Source: Azospirillum thiophilum
GTDB lineage: Bacteria; Pseudomonadota; Alphaproteobacteria; Azospirillales; Azospirillaceae
Length of the DNA stretch: 64,000 nt
Direction of reading: 5' to 3'
Assembly: GCF_001305595.1 (NCBI RefSeq)
Contig: NZ_CP012402.1
Span: 641,001 to 705,000 of the forward strand
Each line of letters starts with the position of its first letter. The stretch's first letter is position 1. The position numbers were made by a program, and so were the translations under genes. Below the pieces are notes generated by a model. The model was not told the DNA's origin and did no database searches. It was given only the letters and a program-made list of their open reading frames with translations. Below are positions 32,863 to 43,100 of this stretch, in pieces.

Positions 32863-35394
32863 TCAGAACCGGTAACCGACCGAGGTGAAGACGCTGTGGT
32901 CGCGGTTGTCGCGGCCGAACTTGCCGTCATAGCCGACCTGCCACGCCACGGCGCCGCTCAACACCGTCACGCCGGCCCCGGCGCGCAGCCCGTCCCGTTC
33001 GGGCGTGCCGAAGGTCCGCGTCACCGTGCCCAGGCTGCTGGTGCTGCGGTTGGCGAGCGTGGCGGCCAGCGTCTCGCCCCCGCGCACGCGGTTCCACTCA
33101 TAGCTCAGGCGGGCCTGCGGGATGACCGACGCGCTGTCCATCTCGAAGCGGTGGGCCGCCTGCCCGCCGAACTCCCAGCTCCAGCCGCGCTGGGTCTGGC
33201 TCGGCAGGGTGCCGTTCAGGTGGATCGCGTCGGTTTCCGTATAGCCGTCGATGGTGGCGCGGGTGTAGCGCGCCGCCGCGACCGGGCCGAACGACCACGC
33301 CCCTTCGCCCAGCTCATAGCCGCCGTCGACGCCGACCGACCAGCTGCGCCCCTTGGTCTCGCCGCGGGCGGTCAGGCCGTAGGCGCCGGTGTTGCGGGCG
33401 ATCTTGTCGTAGGTGTCGAACGAGTAGGTGCCCGACAGGCTGCCGAAGAACTTGCCGTAGCTCCCGGCCACATAGGGGCTGATCGCGGCGGAGCGCACCT
33501 TGGCGCTGCCGGTCTCGCCGAAGGACAGGCTGTTGCGGGCACCGCCCACCGCGAAGCCGGCGACCAGCGTGTCGGTGATCCGGATGTCGGCGCCGACCTG
33601 CCCGTTGCGCGAGTCGGTGTCGGCACCGGCGGCCATGCCGGTGTCGTCGGCACGGTCGAAGCCGAGCCGCCCGCCGACCCAGCCGCTGATGACCGGGCCA
33701 CTGGTGGCCGGACCGCCGCCGCCCTCGCTGGAGCCGCCCAGGAAGCGCAGGCCGGCCAGATGGCTGCGGACCGAGCGCGACGCCGAATCGGCCATCGCCA
33801 CCGAGGCGTTGCCCAGGCCGCGCGCCAGCGGAAGCGCGGTCTGGCGCAGCGATTCGATCGCCAGCGGATCGACGTAGGTCGGCAGGGTCAGCCGGTAGAC
33901 CAGCAGCATCGTGTCGACATTCGCCCCGGCGTCATAGGCGGCGCCGACCTGATAGCCGTTGCGCGTCAGGAAGTCGTTGTCGTTGCCGACGAACAGGAAG
34001 AAATCGTCCGGCTTGGCGGCGTCGAGCACCGGCAGCAGCCCCATCGCCTCCCACTTCTCCGACAGCAGGTTGGCATCCTGCGCGCCGCCATTGTGCAGCC
34101 CGAACTTCGCCAGCTGGCCGTTGTTGTTGATGCTGAGGAACTGCGTGTAGGACACCGGCGTCACCGCCGCCACCAGATTGCCGCCGGGGGCGACCGGGGT
34201 GGTGCCGTCATAGGCGGTGCCGACCAGATTGGTGGCGTTCGACACGTCGACGATGTCGATGCTGCGGTAGAGCGAGTCGGTGCCGCTCAGCCCCTGGCCG
34301 TTGCCGCTGTCGCGCGACAGGACGAGGAACTGCTTGTCGTTCAGCGCCAGCATCTCGCTCTGCGCCGCGACCAGCGTGCGGCTTCCCGAGCGGAAGGTGG
34401 GCAGCGGCACGACATAGTGGCCGACCAGCGCCGGGCTGTCCGGGTTGCTGGAGACGTCGTAGATCACCAGGCGGGTGTTGCGCCGGGTGGCGCTGTTGCC
34501 GCCGGTGCCGCCGTCCTGGCGGGTGGCGCTTTGCAGCAGCGCCGCCAGCTTGGTCTTGTCCGGAGTCAGCGACAGCCCTTCCAGCCCCTGGTTGTTCTGT
34601 CGGCCGCGGGTCGGGTCGGCCGGGGACGGGGCGGGCTGGCCGGTGGCCGGGTTGTTGGAGGAGAAATCGAGCCCGCCGTTGCGCACCGGCAGCAGAGCCG
34701 CCGGCGGCTGCACGGCCGAGATCATCCGGCCGCTGGCCGAGAAGTGGTAGATGTACGGGCCGTATTCGTCGCTGATGTAGAAGCTGCCGTCGGCCAGCCG
34801 GGCGATGCCCTCGGTGTCGAGGCTGATCTTGCCGTTGTAGGCCTGGGGCAGCGCCGGCAGGCCGTTCGCCGCGGCGCGGACGCCGGTGCGCGGCTGCGGA
34901 TCGAGGCCGGTGGTGACGGTGCCGTTCGTCTCCGTCAGCAGGGTGGTGTCGAGCACGCTCAGCCCGATCTGCGACTGCTGCCCGCTTCCGGCGGCCAGCG
35001 CGGCGCTGCCGTAATAGGGGGTCAGCGACAGGGCCAGCGTGTTCAGCCGCGGCCGGTAGTCGGTGGTGCCGACCACGTTGTAGCCGCGGTCGGGCAGGGC
35101 GAACATGATGCCGCTGTAGCTGTCGCCGTTGCGCCGCCAGGAGCCGGCGTCGAAGGTCAGCCCCGACATCGAGCCCAGCGTCTCGCCATACTTGTCGCGG
35201 GTGGAGGAGGCGATCCGGCCGACGCCGACCAGACCCTGGTTGGCGAAGCTGGAGCCGCCGATCGTCACGCTGTCCACGGTCTGGGCGGAGGCGACCCCCA
35301 TCGCGGCCCCGCAGGTGGACAGGACGAGAGAGGCGAGACCGGTCGCGGACAGCAGGGCCGTCCGCAGCCGCCCGGCGCGGTGTGTCTGGTGCAT
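32863..35394 (-). CDS. Esterase-like (phytase-family) passenger fused to autotransporter barrel
   Basis: 843 residues. A Sec signal peptide ends near ASAQTVD (residue 38). Residues about 45-520 form a propeller-like domain with DRGYN, DTEGIARLADGSFYISDEYGPY, NNQGLEGLSLTPD and FLFVGNDNDF, which I recognise as the esterase-like activity of phytase domain. Residues about 570-843 form an autotransporter beta-barrel ending in YRF, the usual terminal aromatic of outer-membrane proteins. The product should be a surface-displayed hydrolase acting on phosphoesters or similar; the substrate is inferred only from family. It stands alone, with a promoter expected in the 167 bases before pflA. Confidence 0.85.
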   Translation of the reverse strand: MHQTHRAGRLRTALLSATGLASLVLSTCGAAMGVASAQTVDSVTIGGSSFANQGLVGVGRIASSTRDKYGETLGSMSGLTFDAGSWRRNGDSYSGIMFALPDRGYNVVGTTDYRPRLNTLALSLTPYYGSAALAAGSGQQSQIGLSVLDTTLLTETNGTVTTGLDPQPRTGVRAAANGLPALPQAYNGKISLDTEGIARLADGSFYISDEYGPYIYHFSASGRMISAVQPPAALLPVRNGGLDFSSNNPATGQPAPSPADPTRGRQNNQGLEGLSLTPDKTKLAALLQSATRQDGGTGGNSATRRNTRLVIYDVSSNPDSPALVGHYVVPLPTFRSGSRTLVAAQSEMLALNDKQFLVLSRDSGNGQGLSGTDSLYRSIDIVDVSNATNLVGTAYDGTTPVAPGGNLVAAVTPVSYTQFLSINNNGQLAKFGLHNGGAQDANLLSEKWEAMGLLPVLDAAKPDDFFLFVGNDNDFLTRNGYQVGAAYDAGANVDTMLLVYRLTLPTYVDPLAIESLRQTALPLARGLGNASVAMADSASRSVRSHLAGLRFLGGSSEGGGGPATSGPVISGWVGGRLGFDRADDTGMAAGADTDSRNGQVGADIRITDTLVAGFAVGGARNSLSFGETGSAKVRSAAISPYVAGSYGKFFGSLSGTYSFDTYDKIARNTGAYGLTARGETKGRSWSVGVDGGYELGEGAWSFGPVAAARYTRATIDGYTETDAIHLNGTLPSQTQRGWSWEFGGQAAHRFEMDSASVIPQARLSYEWNRVRGGETLAATLANRSTSSLGTVTRTFGTPERDGLRAGAGVTVLSGAVAWQVGYDGKFGRDNRDHSVFTSVGYRF

Positions 35395-35561
35395 TGAAAA
35401 GAACCCCCCAAGCGAATCCCAAGCGAATTCAAGAGGGGTATTAGGCGCGGGTGCGTGACCGCGTCGTGTCGCATCGGTGACGTGTCGATGACGTTTTTAT
35501 AGGGGCGTTTTCATATGGACGTATGAGCCGCCCGAACCGGGGGCTACAGCGGGGACCGGGC

Positions 35562-36323
35562 TCAGTCCGCCCGCAATCCCCGCGCCTGGAACTGGCCGCG
35601 CACCCGCTCGACCAGCTCGTGCGACGGCGGTTCGGTGGCCGACAGCATATAGCGGCGGCCCAGCGCCTTCCATTTGTGCTCGCCCATCTTGTGGAAGGGC
35701 AGCACGTCGACCCGGTCGACCACGCCCAGCCCGGCGACGAAGTCGGCCAGCCCGTCGATCTCGGCGGCGTCGTCGGTCAGGCCGGGGACCAGCACATAGC
35801 GCAGCCAGATGCGCTTGTTCATCCCGGCCAGCCGCTCGGCGAATTCCAGGGTGGGGCGCAGCGGCACGCCGGTCAGATGGCGGTAGGTCTTCTCGGAAAA
35901 GGCCTTGATGTCGAGCAGGACGAGGTCGACGTCCTCCAGCAGATGGTCGTCGGCGTGGTTGCCGAGGAAGCCCGAGGTGTCGAGCGCGGTGTGCATGCCC
36001 AGCGATTTCGCCCCGCGCAGGATGGCGGCGGTGAATTCCGGCTGCACCAGCGGCTCGCCGCCGCTGAGCGTCAGGCCGCCATGGGCCCGTTTCAGGAATT
36101 CGGCATAGAGCGCGATGTCTTCAAGGATTTCGGTCGAGGTTGTCCGCGTCCCGTCATGCATGTGCTGGGTGTCGGGATTGTGGCAGTAGAGGCAGCGCAG
36201 CGGGCAGCCCGACATGAACAGCACATAGCGGATCCCCGGCCCGTCGACGGTGCCGCCGGTCTCGACCGAATGGATCCAGCCGGAGACGGAGCCGGTGCGG
36301 GGGACGGGGGGAGGCTGTGTCAT
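35562..36323 (-). CDS. pflA: Pyruvate formate-lyase activating enzyme
   Basis: 253 residues of the radical-SAM family. The cluster motif GCPLRCLYCHNPD (residues about 39-51) holds the three cysteines, followed by TLSGGEPLVQPEF (SAM-binding GGE motif), and VLLDIKAF and LRYVLVPG typical of PFL activases. It installs the glycyl radical on PflB under anaerobic conditions using SAM and a reduced flavodoxin or ferredoxin. It is downstream of pflB in the same direction; the 238 bases between them hold a dispersed repeat. Length matches the family (about 246). Confidence 0.95.
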   Translation of the reverse strand: MTQPPPVPRTGSVSGWIHSVETGGTVDGPGIRYVLFMSGCPLRCLYCHNPDTQHMHDGTRTTSTEILEDIALYAEFLKRAHGGLTLSGGEPLVQPEFTAAILRGAKSLGMHTALDTSGFLGNHADDHLLEDVDLVLLDIKAFSEKTYRHLTGVPLRPTLEFAERLAGMNKRIWLRYVLVPGLTDDAAEIDGLADFVAGLGVVDRVDVLPFHKMGEHKWKALGRRYMLSATEPPSHELVERVRGQFQARGLRAD

Positions 36324-36360
36324 GGAATGCTTGCTCTTGTTGAAAAGCGGCTTTGCCGGA

Positions 36361-36500
36361 GGTCCTCGGCCCCCACCCCGACCCTCCCCCTCTCTCGGCG
36401 GACCCCGGGTCCGTCCGATCGAGGGAGAGGGTGCCTTCCGCCAAAGCGGCGGCAGTCCCCTCTCCCGCGTCAGCGGGGGAGGGTTAGGGAGGGGGCATAG
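36361..36500. repeat. Dispersed palindromic (REP-like) element between pflB and pflA
   Basis: Two adjoining hairpins: CCCTCTCTCGG with its complement around 36387-36430, and CCCTCTCCCGCGTCAGCGGGGGAGGG around 36457-36484 in two arms. The second ends in GGGGGAGGGTTAGGGAGG, shared with the element at 27888. It may stabilise pflB mRNA or reduce pflA transcription. Confidence 0.65.
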
Positions 36501-36561
36501 GACCCGAACCGGCAGGCACCGCCGGGAAAACCGACCCGGCGGGCCGCCTTCCTCAAGGTCT

Positions 36562-38847
36562 TCAGTGCTTGTCGTGGAACGTGCGGCTGATGACGTCGAG
36601 CTGCTGCTCGCGCGTCAGCTTGATGAAGTTCACCGCATATCCCGACACCCGGATGGTCAGCTGCGGATACAGCTCCGGATGGTCCATCGCATGCAGCAGC
36701 GTCTCACGGTCGAAGACGTTGACGTTGATGTGGTGCCCGCCCTGGGCGGCATAGCCGTCGAGCATGCCGACCAGATTGTCCACCCGCTCGCCTTCGGTCC
36801 GGCCGAGCGCGCCGGGGACGATGGTGAAGGTGTAGCTGATGCCGTCCTGCGCATGGGCGTAGGGCAGCTTGGCCACGCTGGCCATCGACGCGATGGCGCC
36901 CTTCTTGTCGCGCCCGTGCATCGGGTTGGCGCCCGGTGCGAAGGGCTGGCCGGCCTTGCGGCCGTCCGGCGTGTTGCCGGTCTTCTTGCCGTAGACCACG
37001 TTCGAGGTGATCGTCAGCACCGACTGGGTCGCCATCGCGTTGCGGTAGGGCTTCTGCTTGCGCAGCGCCGTCATGAAACGCTCGACCGCCCAGATGGCGA
37101 TGTCGTCGACCCGCGCGTCGTTGTTGCCGAAGGCCGGATAGTCGCCCTCGATCTCGAAGTCGGTGGCGAGGCCGCTTTCGTCGCGGACGACCTTCACCTT
37201 GGCGAACTTGATGGCCGACAGGCTGTCGGCGACCACGCTCAGGCCGGCGATGCCGCAGGCCATGGTGCGCAGGATGTCGCGGTCGTGCAGCGCCATCTCC
37301 AGCCGCTCGTACATGTACTTGTCGTGCATGTAGTGGATGGCGTTCAGCGCGTTCATGTAGACCTTGGCCAGCCACTCCATCATCGGCTCGAAGCGGGCCA
37401 TGACCTCGTCATAGTCCAGCACGTCGCCGGTGATCGGCGCATAGGCCGGGCCGACCTGCTCGCCCGAAACCTCGTCCTTGCCGCCGTTGATTGCGTAGAG
37501 CAGCGTCTTGGCAAGGTTGGCGCGGGCGCCGAAGAACTGCATCTGCTTGCCGATGCGCATCGCCGACACGCAGCAGGCGATGCCGTAATCGTCGCCCCAA
37601 TAGCCGCGCATCAGGTCGTCGCTCTCGTACTGGACCGAGCAGGTCTTGATCGAGGTGTCGGCGCAGAAGCGCTTGAAGCCTTCCGGCAGCTTCTCCGACC
37701 ACAGGACCGTCAGGTTCGGTTCCGGCGCCGGGCCCAGGTTGTGCAGGGTCTGCAGCATGCGGAAGTTGGTCTTGCTGACCAACGTCCGGCCGTCCAGCCC
37801 CATACCGCCCAGGCATTCCGTCACCCAGGTCGGGTCGCCCGAGAACAGCTGGTCGTATTCCGGCGTGCGCAGGAAGCGGACCAGGCGCAGCTTCATGACG
37901 AAATGGTCGATCATCTCCTGGGCCTCGGCCTCGGTGATGACGCCGTCGCGCAGGTCGCGGTCGATGTAGATGTCGAGGAAGGTGGAGACGCGGCCCAGCG
38001 ACATCGCCGCGCCGTTGGCCTCCTTCACCGCCGCCAGATAGGCCAGATAGGTCCACTGCACCGCCTCGCGCGCCGTCGCCGCCGGGCGCTTGACGTCGAA
38101 GCCGTAGGTCGCGGCCATCGCGACCAGCTCCTGCAGCGCCCTGATCTGCTCGGAGATCTCCTCGCGCAGGCGCAGCACGTCCTCGTCGATGCGGCTGACC
38201 TCCAGCGAGGCCAGCTGGGCCTTCTTGTCCTTGATCAGGAAATCGGCGCCGTACAGCGCCAGCCGGCGATAGTCGCCGATGATGCGGCCGCGGCCGTAGG
38301 CGTCGGGCAGGCCGGTGATGACGCCGGACTTGCGGCAGCGCAGCATCTCGGGCGTGTAGACATCGAACACGCCGTCATTGTGCGTCTTGCGCAGGCCCGG
38401 GAACACCTCCTCCAGCTTGGGCGACGGGGTGTAGCCGTAGGCCTCCAGGCCGGTCTTGACCATGCGCCAGCCGCCGAACGGCATGATCGCGCGCTTCAGC
38501 GGCTTGTCGGTCTGCAGGCCGACGATGACCTCCAGCTCGCGGTCGATGTAGCCGGCGCCGTGCGAGGTGATCGAGGCGAAGATTTCCGTGTCGGCGTCGA
38601 GAACCCCGCCCTTGGCGGCGCGTTCCTGCTTCAGAAGGTCGGTGACCTTGGCGAACAGCGCGGTGGTGCGGGCGGTGGGACCGGCGACGAAGCCCGCATC
38701 CCCCTCATAAGGGCACAGGTTGCGCTGGATGAAATCGCGGACGTCGACCGAGCGGCGCCAGACGCCCGGGGCGAAACCGCGCCAGGGGTCGGCGGCGGAC
38801 TGCTGCTCCGGGGCCAGGGCAAGTCCGTCCATCAGCAGGGTGTCCAT
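36562..38847 (-). CDS. pflB: Formate C-acetyltransferase (pyruvate formate-lyase)
   Basis: 761 residues, close to E. coli PflB (760). The catalytic cysteine pair is in [17 protein letters not shown] and the glycyl radical site in RVSGYAVNF, glycine at residue 736. It cleaves pyruvate with CoA to acetyl-CoA and formate without oxygen. AGGAG lies five bases before the ATG. Upstream there is an FNR-like box (38964-38977) and a HexR-type palindrome. It pairs with pflA downstream. Confidence 0.97.
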   Translation of the reverse strand: MDTLLMDGLALAPEQQSAADPWRGFAPGVWRRSVDVRDFIQRNLCPYEGDAGFVAGPTARTTALFAKVTDLLKQERAAKGGVLDADTEIFASITSHGAGYIDRELEVIVGLQTDKPLKRAIMPFGGWRMVKTGLEAYGYTPSPKLEEVFPGLRKTHNDGVFDVYTPEMLRCRKSGVITGLPDAYGRGRIIGDYRRLALYGADFLIKDKKAQLASLEVSRIDEDVLRLREEISEQIRALQELVAMAATYGFDVKRPAATAREAVQWTYLAYLAAVKEANGAAMSLGRVSTFLDIYIDRDLRDGVITEAEAQEMIDHFVMKLRLVRFLRTPEYDQLFSGDPTWVTECLGGMGLDGRTLVSKTNFRMLQTLHNLGPAPEPNLTVLWSEKLPEGFKRFCADTSIKTCSVQYESDDLMRGYWGDDYGIACCVSAMRIGKQMQFFGARANLAKTLLYAINGGKDEVSGEQVGPAYAPITGDVLDYDEVMARFEPMMEWLAKVYMNALNAIHYMHDKYMYERLEMALHDRDILRTMACGIAGLSVVADSLSAIKFAKVKVVRDESGLATDFEIEGDYPAFGNNDARVDDIAIWAVERFMTALRKQKPYRNAMATQSVLTITSNVVYGKKTGNTPDGRKAGQPFAPGANPMHGRDKKGAIASMASVAKLPYAHAQDGISYTFTIVPGALGRTEGERVDNLVGMLDGYAAQGGHHINVNVFDRETLLHAMDHPELYPQLTIRVSGYAVNFIKLTREQQLDVISRTFHDKH

Positions 38848-38963
38848 GATGTCTCCTCAGAGATAAAGACGTCGGCGCGGGTCGAAGGCCGTGTCGGCGC
38901 TGAGTGGTGCCCCGCGTGCGAGCGGAGCGGTTGGAATTCTAGGCGCGACGGGCGCCGTTTTCG

Positions 38964-38977
38964 TTGACACACGTCAT
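38964..38977 (-). promoter_or_regulatory. FNR/FixK-like box upstream of pflB
   Basis: TTGAC-ACAC-GTCAT, a near match to the FNR/FixK dyad TTGAT-N4-ATCAA, lies about 117 bases before the pflB ATG. This spacing suits activation of an anaerobic promoter. Confidence 0.55.
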
Positions 38978-39026
38978 ATTTTCAGGCCGGGTGCGGCGCG
39001 GTCGATGCCGGGGTTTGCGCCCGCTC

Positions 39027-39041
39027 TGTAGTTTTACTACA
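39027..39041. promoter_or_regulatory. HexR-type operator 1
   Basis: TGTAGTTTTACTACA fits exactly the HexR consensus described in gammaproteobacteria, TGTARTNNNAYTACA. It is about 180 bases before pflB and 190 before hexR. Confidence 0.7.
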
Positions 39042-39174
39042 TACTCCTCGACGGCCTTCCGGACAAGGCGAAGCCGCCCGACATTTTGTCGCAGGGGGGC
39101 GCTGGGCGGGTTGGAAATCCTTGGAAAGAGGGTGTCCGGCCGGCGACGGAATCGGTCGTTCGCAGCGCTGTATA

Positions 39175-39189
39175 TGTAGCTTTGCTACA
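39175..39189. promoter_or_regulatory. HexR-type operator 2
   Basis: TGTAGC-TTT-GCTACA is a perfect 15-base palindrome of the HexR type, 41 bases before the hexR ATG, so autoregulation is likely. Confidence 0.72.
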
Positions 39190-39230
39190 TGTGCTAGGCT
39201 GGCGCACAATCAGAAGGGAGAGCCCCCAAG

Positions 39231-40091
39231 ATGCTGGCGAGAATCGCCGCCGTCCGCGACCAGATCCGCCCCTCAGAGCGCAAGCTGGCCGACTATGCGA
39301 TGGCCCATCCGGGCGACGTCATCAACCTGTCCATGGCCGAGCTGGCGGAGCGGACGGGGGTGAGCGAACCGACGGTGGCGCGCTTCTGCTCGGCGCTCGG
39401 CTGCCGCGGCTTCCGCGAATTCAAGATCAAGCTGGCGCAGGACATCGCCGGCGGCATGCCCTTCCTGCACCAGGATCTGTCGTCGGCCGGCGAGACCGAC
39501 GGCGAGGGCGGGGTGCCGGGGGCGGTTCTGGCCGGCAAGCTGTTCGACCGCACCATCGCCACGCTGATGCAGGTGCGCAACAACCTGCCGGCCGAGGCGG
39601 TGGACCGCGCCGCCGACATCCTCGCCGCATCGCGCCGGATCGAGTTCTACGGGTCGGGCAATTCCGGCACGGTGGCGCAGGACATCCAGCGCAAGTTCTT
39701 CCGGCTGGGCATGCCGACGGTGGCCTATTGCGACAGCCACGTCTATTTCGCCTCCGCCCTGACGCTGGCGAAGGGGGATGCGGTGGTCGCGGTGTCCAGC
39801 ACCGGCCGCACCCGCGACATCCTCGACGCCGTGCAGAACGCCCGCAAGGCGGGGGCCGACGTGGTGGCGCTGACCCGTTCCGGCTCGCCGCTCGCCGACA
39901 TGGCCACCGTCAGCCTGGTGGCCGACGTCGCCGCCGATTTCGACATCCACTCGCCGATGACCGTCCGCATCGCCCATCTGGTGCTGGGCGACATCCTCTC
40001 CATCGCGGTGGCCCTGCGCATGGGCGACACCTTGCAGGAGCGGCTGAAACGCCACGACCGCGCCGTCGACGCCCATGACACGGAACGGTAG
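39231..40091 (+). CDS. hexR: HexR-like RpiR-family regulator
   Basis: 286 residues. The N-terminal helix-turn-helix (LAERTGVSEPTVARFCSALG, about residues 38-57) and the C-terminal sugar isomerase domain (FYGSGNSG, VSSTGRTRDIL) are in the RpiR arrangement. It resembles E. coli HexR in length and in SEPTV-x-RFC. In HexR the sugar domain senses KDPG, the Entner-Doudoroff intermediate, which releases DNA. Two matching operators lie upstream, one near its own start, one towards pflB. The hexuronate pathway also yields KDG and then KDPG, so the regulator fits its surroundings. Orthology to gamma HexR is inferred, not proven. Confidence 0.85.
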   Translation: MLARIAAVRDQIRPSERKLADYAMAHPGDVINLSMAELAERTGVSEPTVARFCSALGCRGFREFKIKLAQDIAGGMPFLHQDLSSAGETDGEGGVPGAVLAGKLFDRTIATLMQVRNNLPAEAVDRAADILAASRRIEFYGSGNSGTVAQDIQRKFFRLGMPTVAYCDSHVYFASALTLAKGDAVVAVSSTGRTRDILDAVQNARKAGADVVALTRSGSPLADMATVSLVADVAADFDIHSPMTVRIAHLVLGDILSIAVALRMGDTLQERLKRHDRAVDAHDTER

Positions 40092-40113
40092 GGACCCCGA
40101 AAGTTAAGACAGG

Positions 40114-43100
40114 TCAGAGGTCCGCCATCCCTCCGGCCGCCTCCCGCGCCTCCTCCCGGCCCCCCTCCTGTCGGGGCGCGAACCAGCCCGCCAGCCAGCG
40201 CGACAGGTCGTCGACCAGCAGGAACAGCGCCGGGATCACCAGCAGGCTGAGCACGGTCGAGGTCAGCAGCCCGCCGATCACCACCACCGCCATCGGCTGG
40301 CGGAAGCTGGGGTCGGCGCCCAGCCCCAGCGCGATCGGCATCATGCCGGCGCCCATGGCGATGGTGGTCATCAGGATCGGGCGGGCGCGCTTGTGGCAGG
40401 CGTCGATCAGCGCGTTCACCCGGCCCAGCCCATGGTCCCGCCGCGCCATCACCGCATATTCGACCAGCAGGATCGAATTCTTGGTGACGATGCCCATCAG
40501 CATCAGCAGCCCGATCACCGTCGGCATCGAGAAGCTCATCCCCGCCGCCAGGATGGCGAACAGCGCGCCGCCGACCGACAGCGGCAGCGCCGCCAGGATG
40601 GTGGCCGGCTGCAGGAACTCGTGGAACAGCAGCACCAGCACCGCATAGATGCAGAAGACGCCGATGCCCATGGCGGTGCCGAAGCTGCCGAACAGCTCGC
40701 TCATCCGCTCCAGCTCGCCCTGCTCGACCAGATGGACCGAGCCCGGCAGCGAGCGCATCGATGGCAGTGCCTTTGCCTCGCCCATCACCTCGCCCAATGC
40801 CCGGCCGGCCAGCTCCACCGACAGGGTGACGTTGCGCGAGCGGTCGATGCGGTCGATCTGCGACGGCCCGCTGCCGAAGCCGATCTCCGCCACCGACGCC
40901 AGCGCGACCGTCCCGCCGCCGCCGGTCACCCGCAACTGCCCGAGCGCCGCCAGATCGGTCCGCACCGCCGGGTCGAGCCGGACGCGGACGGCGATCTGGC
41001 GCTGCGGCAGGTTCAGCTTGGGGATCGCCGACGAATAGTCGCCATAGGTCGCCATCCGCACCGCGTCGGCCAGATCCTGCGAGGTGACGCCCAGCGCCGC
41101 CGCGCGGGCGAAGTCGGGCCGGATCTGGATCTCCGGCCGTTGCAGCGCGGCGCCGGAGGTGACGTTGCCGATGCCGCCCAGCGTGCGCAGGTCGGCCTCC
41201 ACCGCGTCGGCCGCCTGCTGCAGCGCGGTCGGGTCGTCGCCGGCCAGCGTGATCTGCAGCTGCTCGCCGTTGTTGCCGCGCCCGACCTCGACCCGCGCGC
41301 CGGGAATCCGCCGCAGCAGCGTGCGCATCTCGGCCTCGACCGCCGCCTGGGAGCGGTGGCGGTCCGACCGCGGCACCAGCTCCACCGTCAGCGCGGCGGT
41401 GCGTGGGCTGGTCGTGGTGGTGGCATCCATGCCGCCGCCCATCGTCGCCGTGCCGACCGCGGTGAACACCCCCCGCACCTCCGGCACCCGGCGCAGCAGC
41501 GCATCGGCTTGCAGGGCGAGGGCGGTGGTGTCCTCCAGCGCGGCGTCGGGCGGCAGGGTCAGCGTCACCTGGCTCTGCGCGTCGTCCTGCGCCGGCATGA
41601 ATCCGGTGGGCAGCAGCGGGATCATCGTCAGCGACAGGCCAAGGAAGGCGGCGGCGGCCAGCGCCGTGCGCCAGGGATGGCGCAGGCAGGCGCGCACCCC
41701 GGCGAGATAGGTCAGCATCAGCCGTCCGTCGCGCTCCTCCGCCGGCTGCGCCGTCATGAACTGCGCCGCCATCATCGGGGTCAGCAGCCGCGCTACCAGC
41801 AGCGAGGCCAGCACCGCCACCGCCGCCGTCACGCCGAACTGGCGGAAGATCCGGCCGGGAATCCCGCCCATGAAGGCGGTGGGCAGGAACACCGCGACAA
41901 GGGTGAAGGTGGTGGCGATCACCGCCATCCCGATCTCGTCCGCCGCCTCCATCGCCGAGACGCGGGCCGATTTGCCCTGGCGCATGTGGCGGGCGATGTT
42001 CTCCACCTCGACGATGGCGTCGTCGACCAGGATGCCGACCACCAGCGCCAGCGCCAGCAGCGAGACGGTGTTCAGGCTGAAGCCCAGCATATACATGGCG
42101 GCGAAGGCCGGCAGGATCGACAACGGCAGCGCCACCGCCGAGATCAGCGTCGCCCGCAGGTCGCGCAGGAACCACCAGACCACCACGACCGCCAGCGCCG
42201 CCCCTTCCAGCAGCAGATGCATCGACCCCTTGTAGTTCTCCAGGATCGGCGTGACCGTGGTGCTGGCCTCGGTGATCGTCACCTCCGGATGGGCGGCGGC
42301 GAAGGCCGCCACCGTCCTGCGCGCGCCCTCCGCCACGCCGGCATCGGAAAATCCCTTGCTGCGGGTGATCTGGAAGGCGATCACCGGCTGTCCGTCGACG
42401 AAGGCGCGGGTGCTGCGGTCGGCATGGGCGTCGCCCACCCGCGCCACCTGATCGAGCCGGATGTGCCGCCCGTCGGCCAGCGGCAGGGTGATGGCGGCCA
42501 CCTCCTCCACCGTGCCGACGGCGCCCAGCGTGCGCAGCGACTGGCGCTTGCCGCCGATCTCGCCCTGGCCGCCGGAATTGTCGCTCTGCACCGATTTCAG
42601 CGCGGTCGACACGGCGGACGGCGTCACCCCCAGCCCGGCCATCAGCGCGGGATCGAGGTCTACATGGACCTCGCGGTCGATGCCGCCGACCCGCGTCACC
42701 CCGGCCACCCCCTTGGCCGCCAGCACCGCCTTGGTCACGTCGTTGTCGATGAACCAGGACAGGTCAGCCTCGTCGAGCCGGTCGGAGCGGACGCTGTAGG
42801 TCAGCAGCGCGCGGGTCTCCGCCGTCACCTTCGACACGCTGGGCGAGGTCATGCTGGCCGGCAGGTCGGCCTTGGCGCCGTCGACCGCGTTGCGCACCTC
42901 GTTCAGCGCCTCCTCGCCGTCCTTGTCGATGTCGAAGGTGATGGTGATGGCGACGGAGCCGTCGGTGATGGTGGTGGTGATGTGCTCGACCCGGCCCAGC
43001 GAGGCCAGCTTGTCCTCGATCTTGCGGGCAACCTCGGTCTCCAACTGGGCCGGGGCGGCGCCCTCCAGCGAGGCGCTGACGGTGACGGTGGGCAGGTCCA

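Noticed and set aside
36250..38967. Plus-strand frame of 905 codons opposite pflB
   Set aside because: pflB is certain; the opposite frame lacks motifs and a ribosome binding site.
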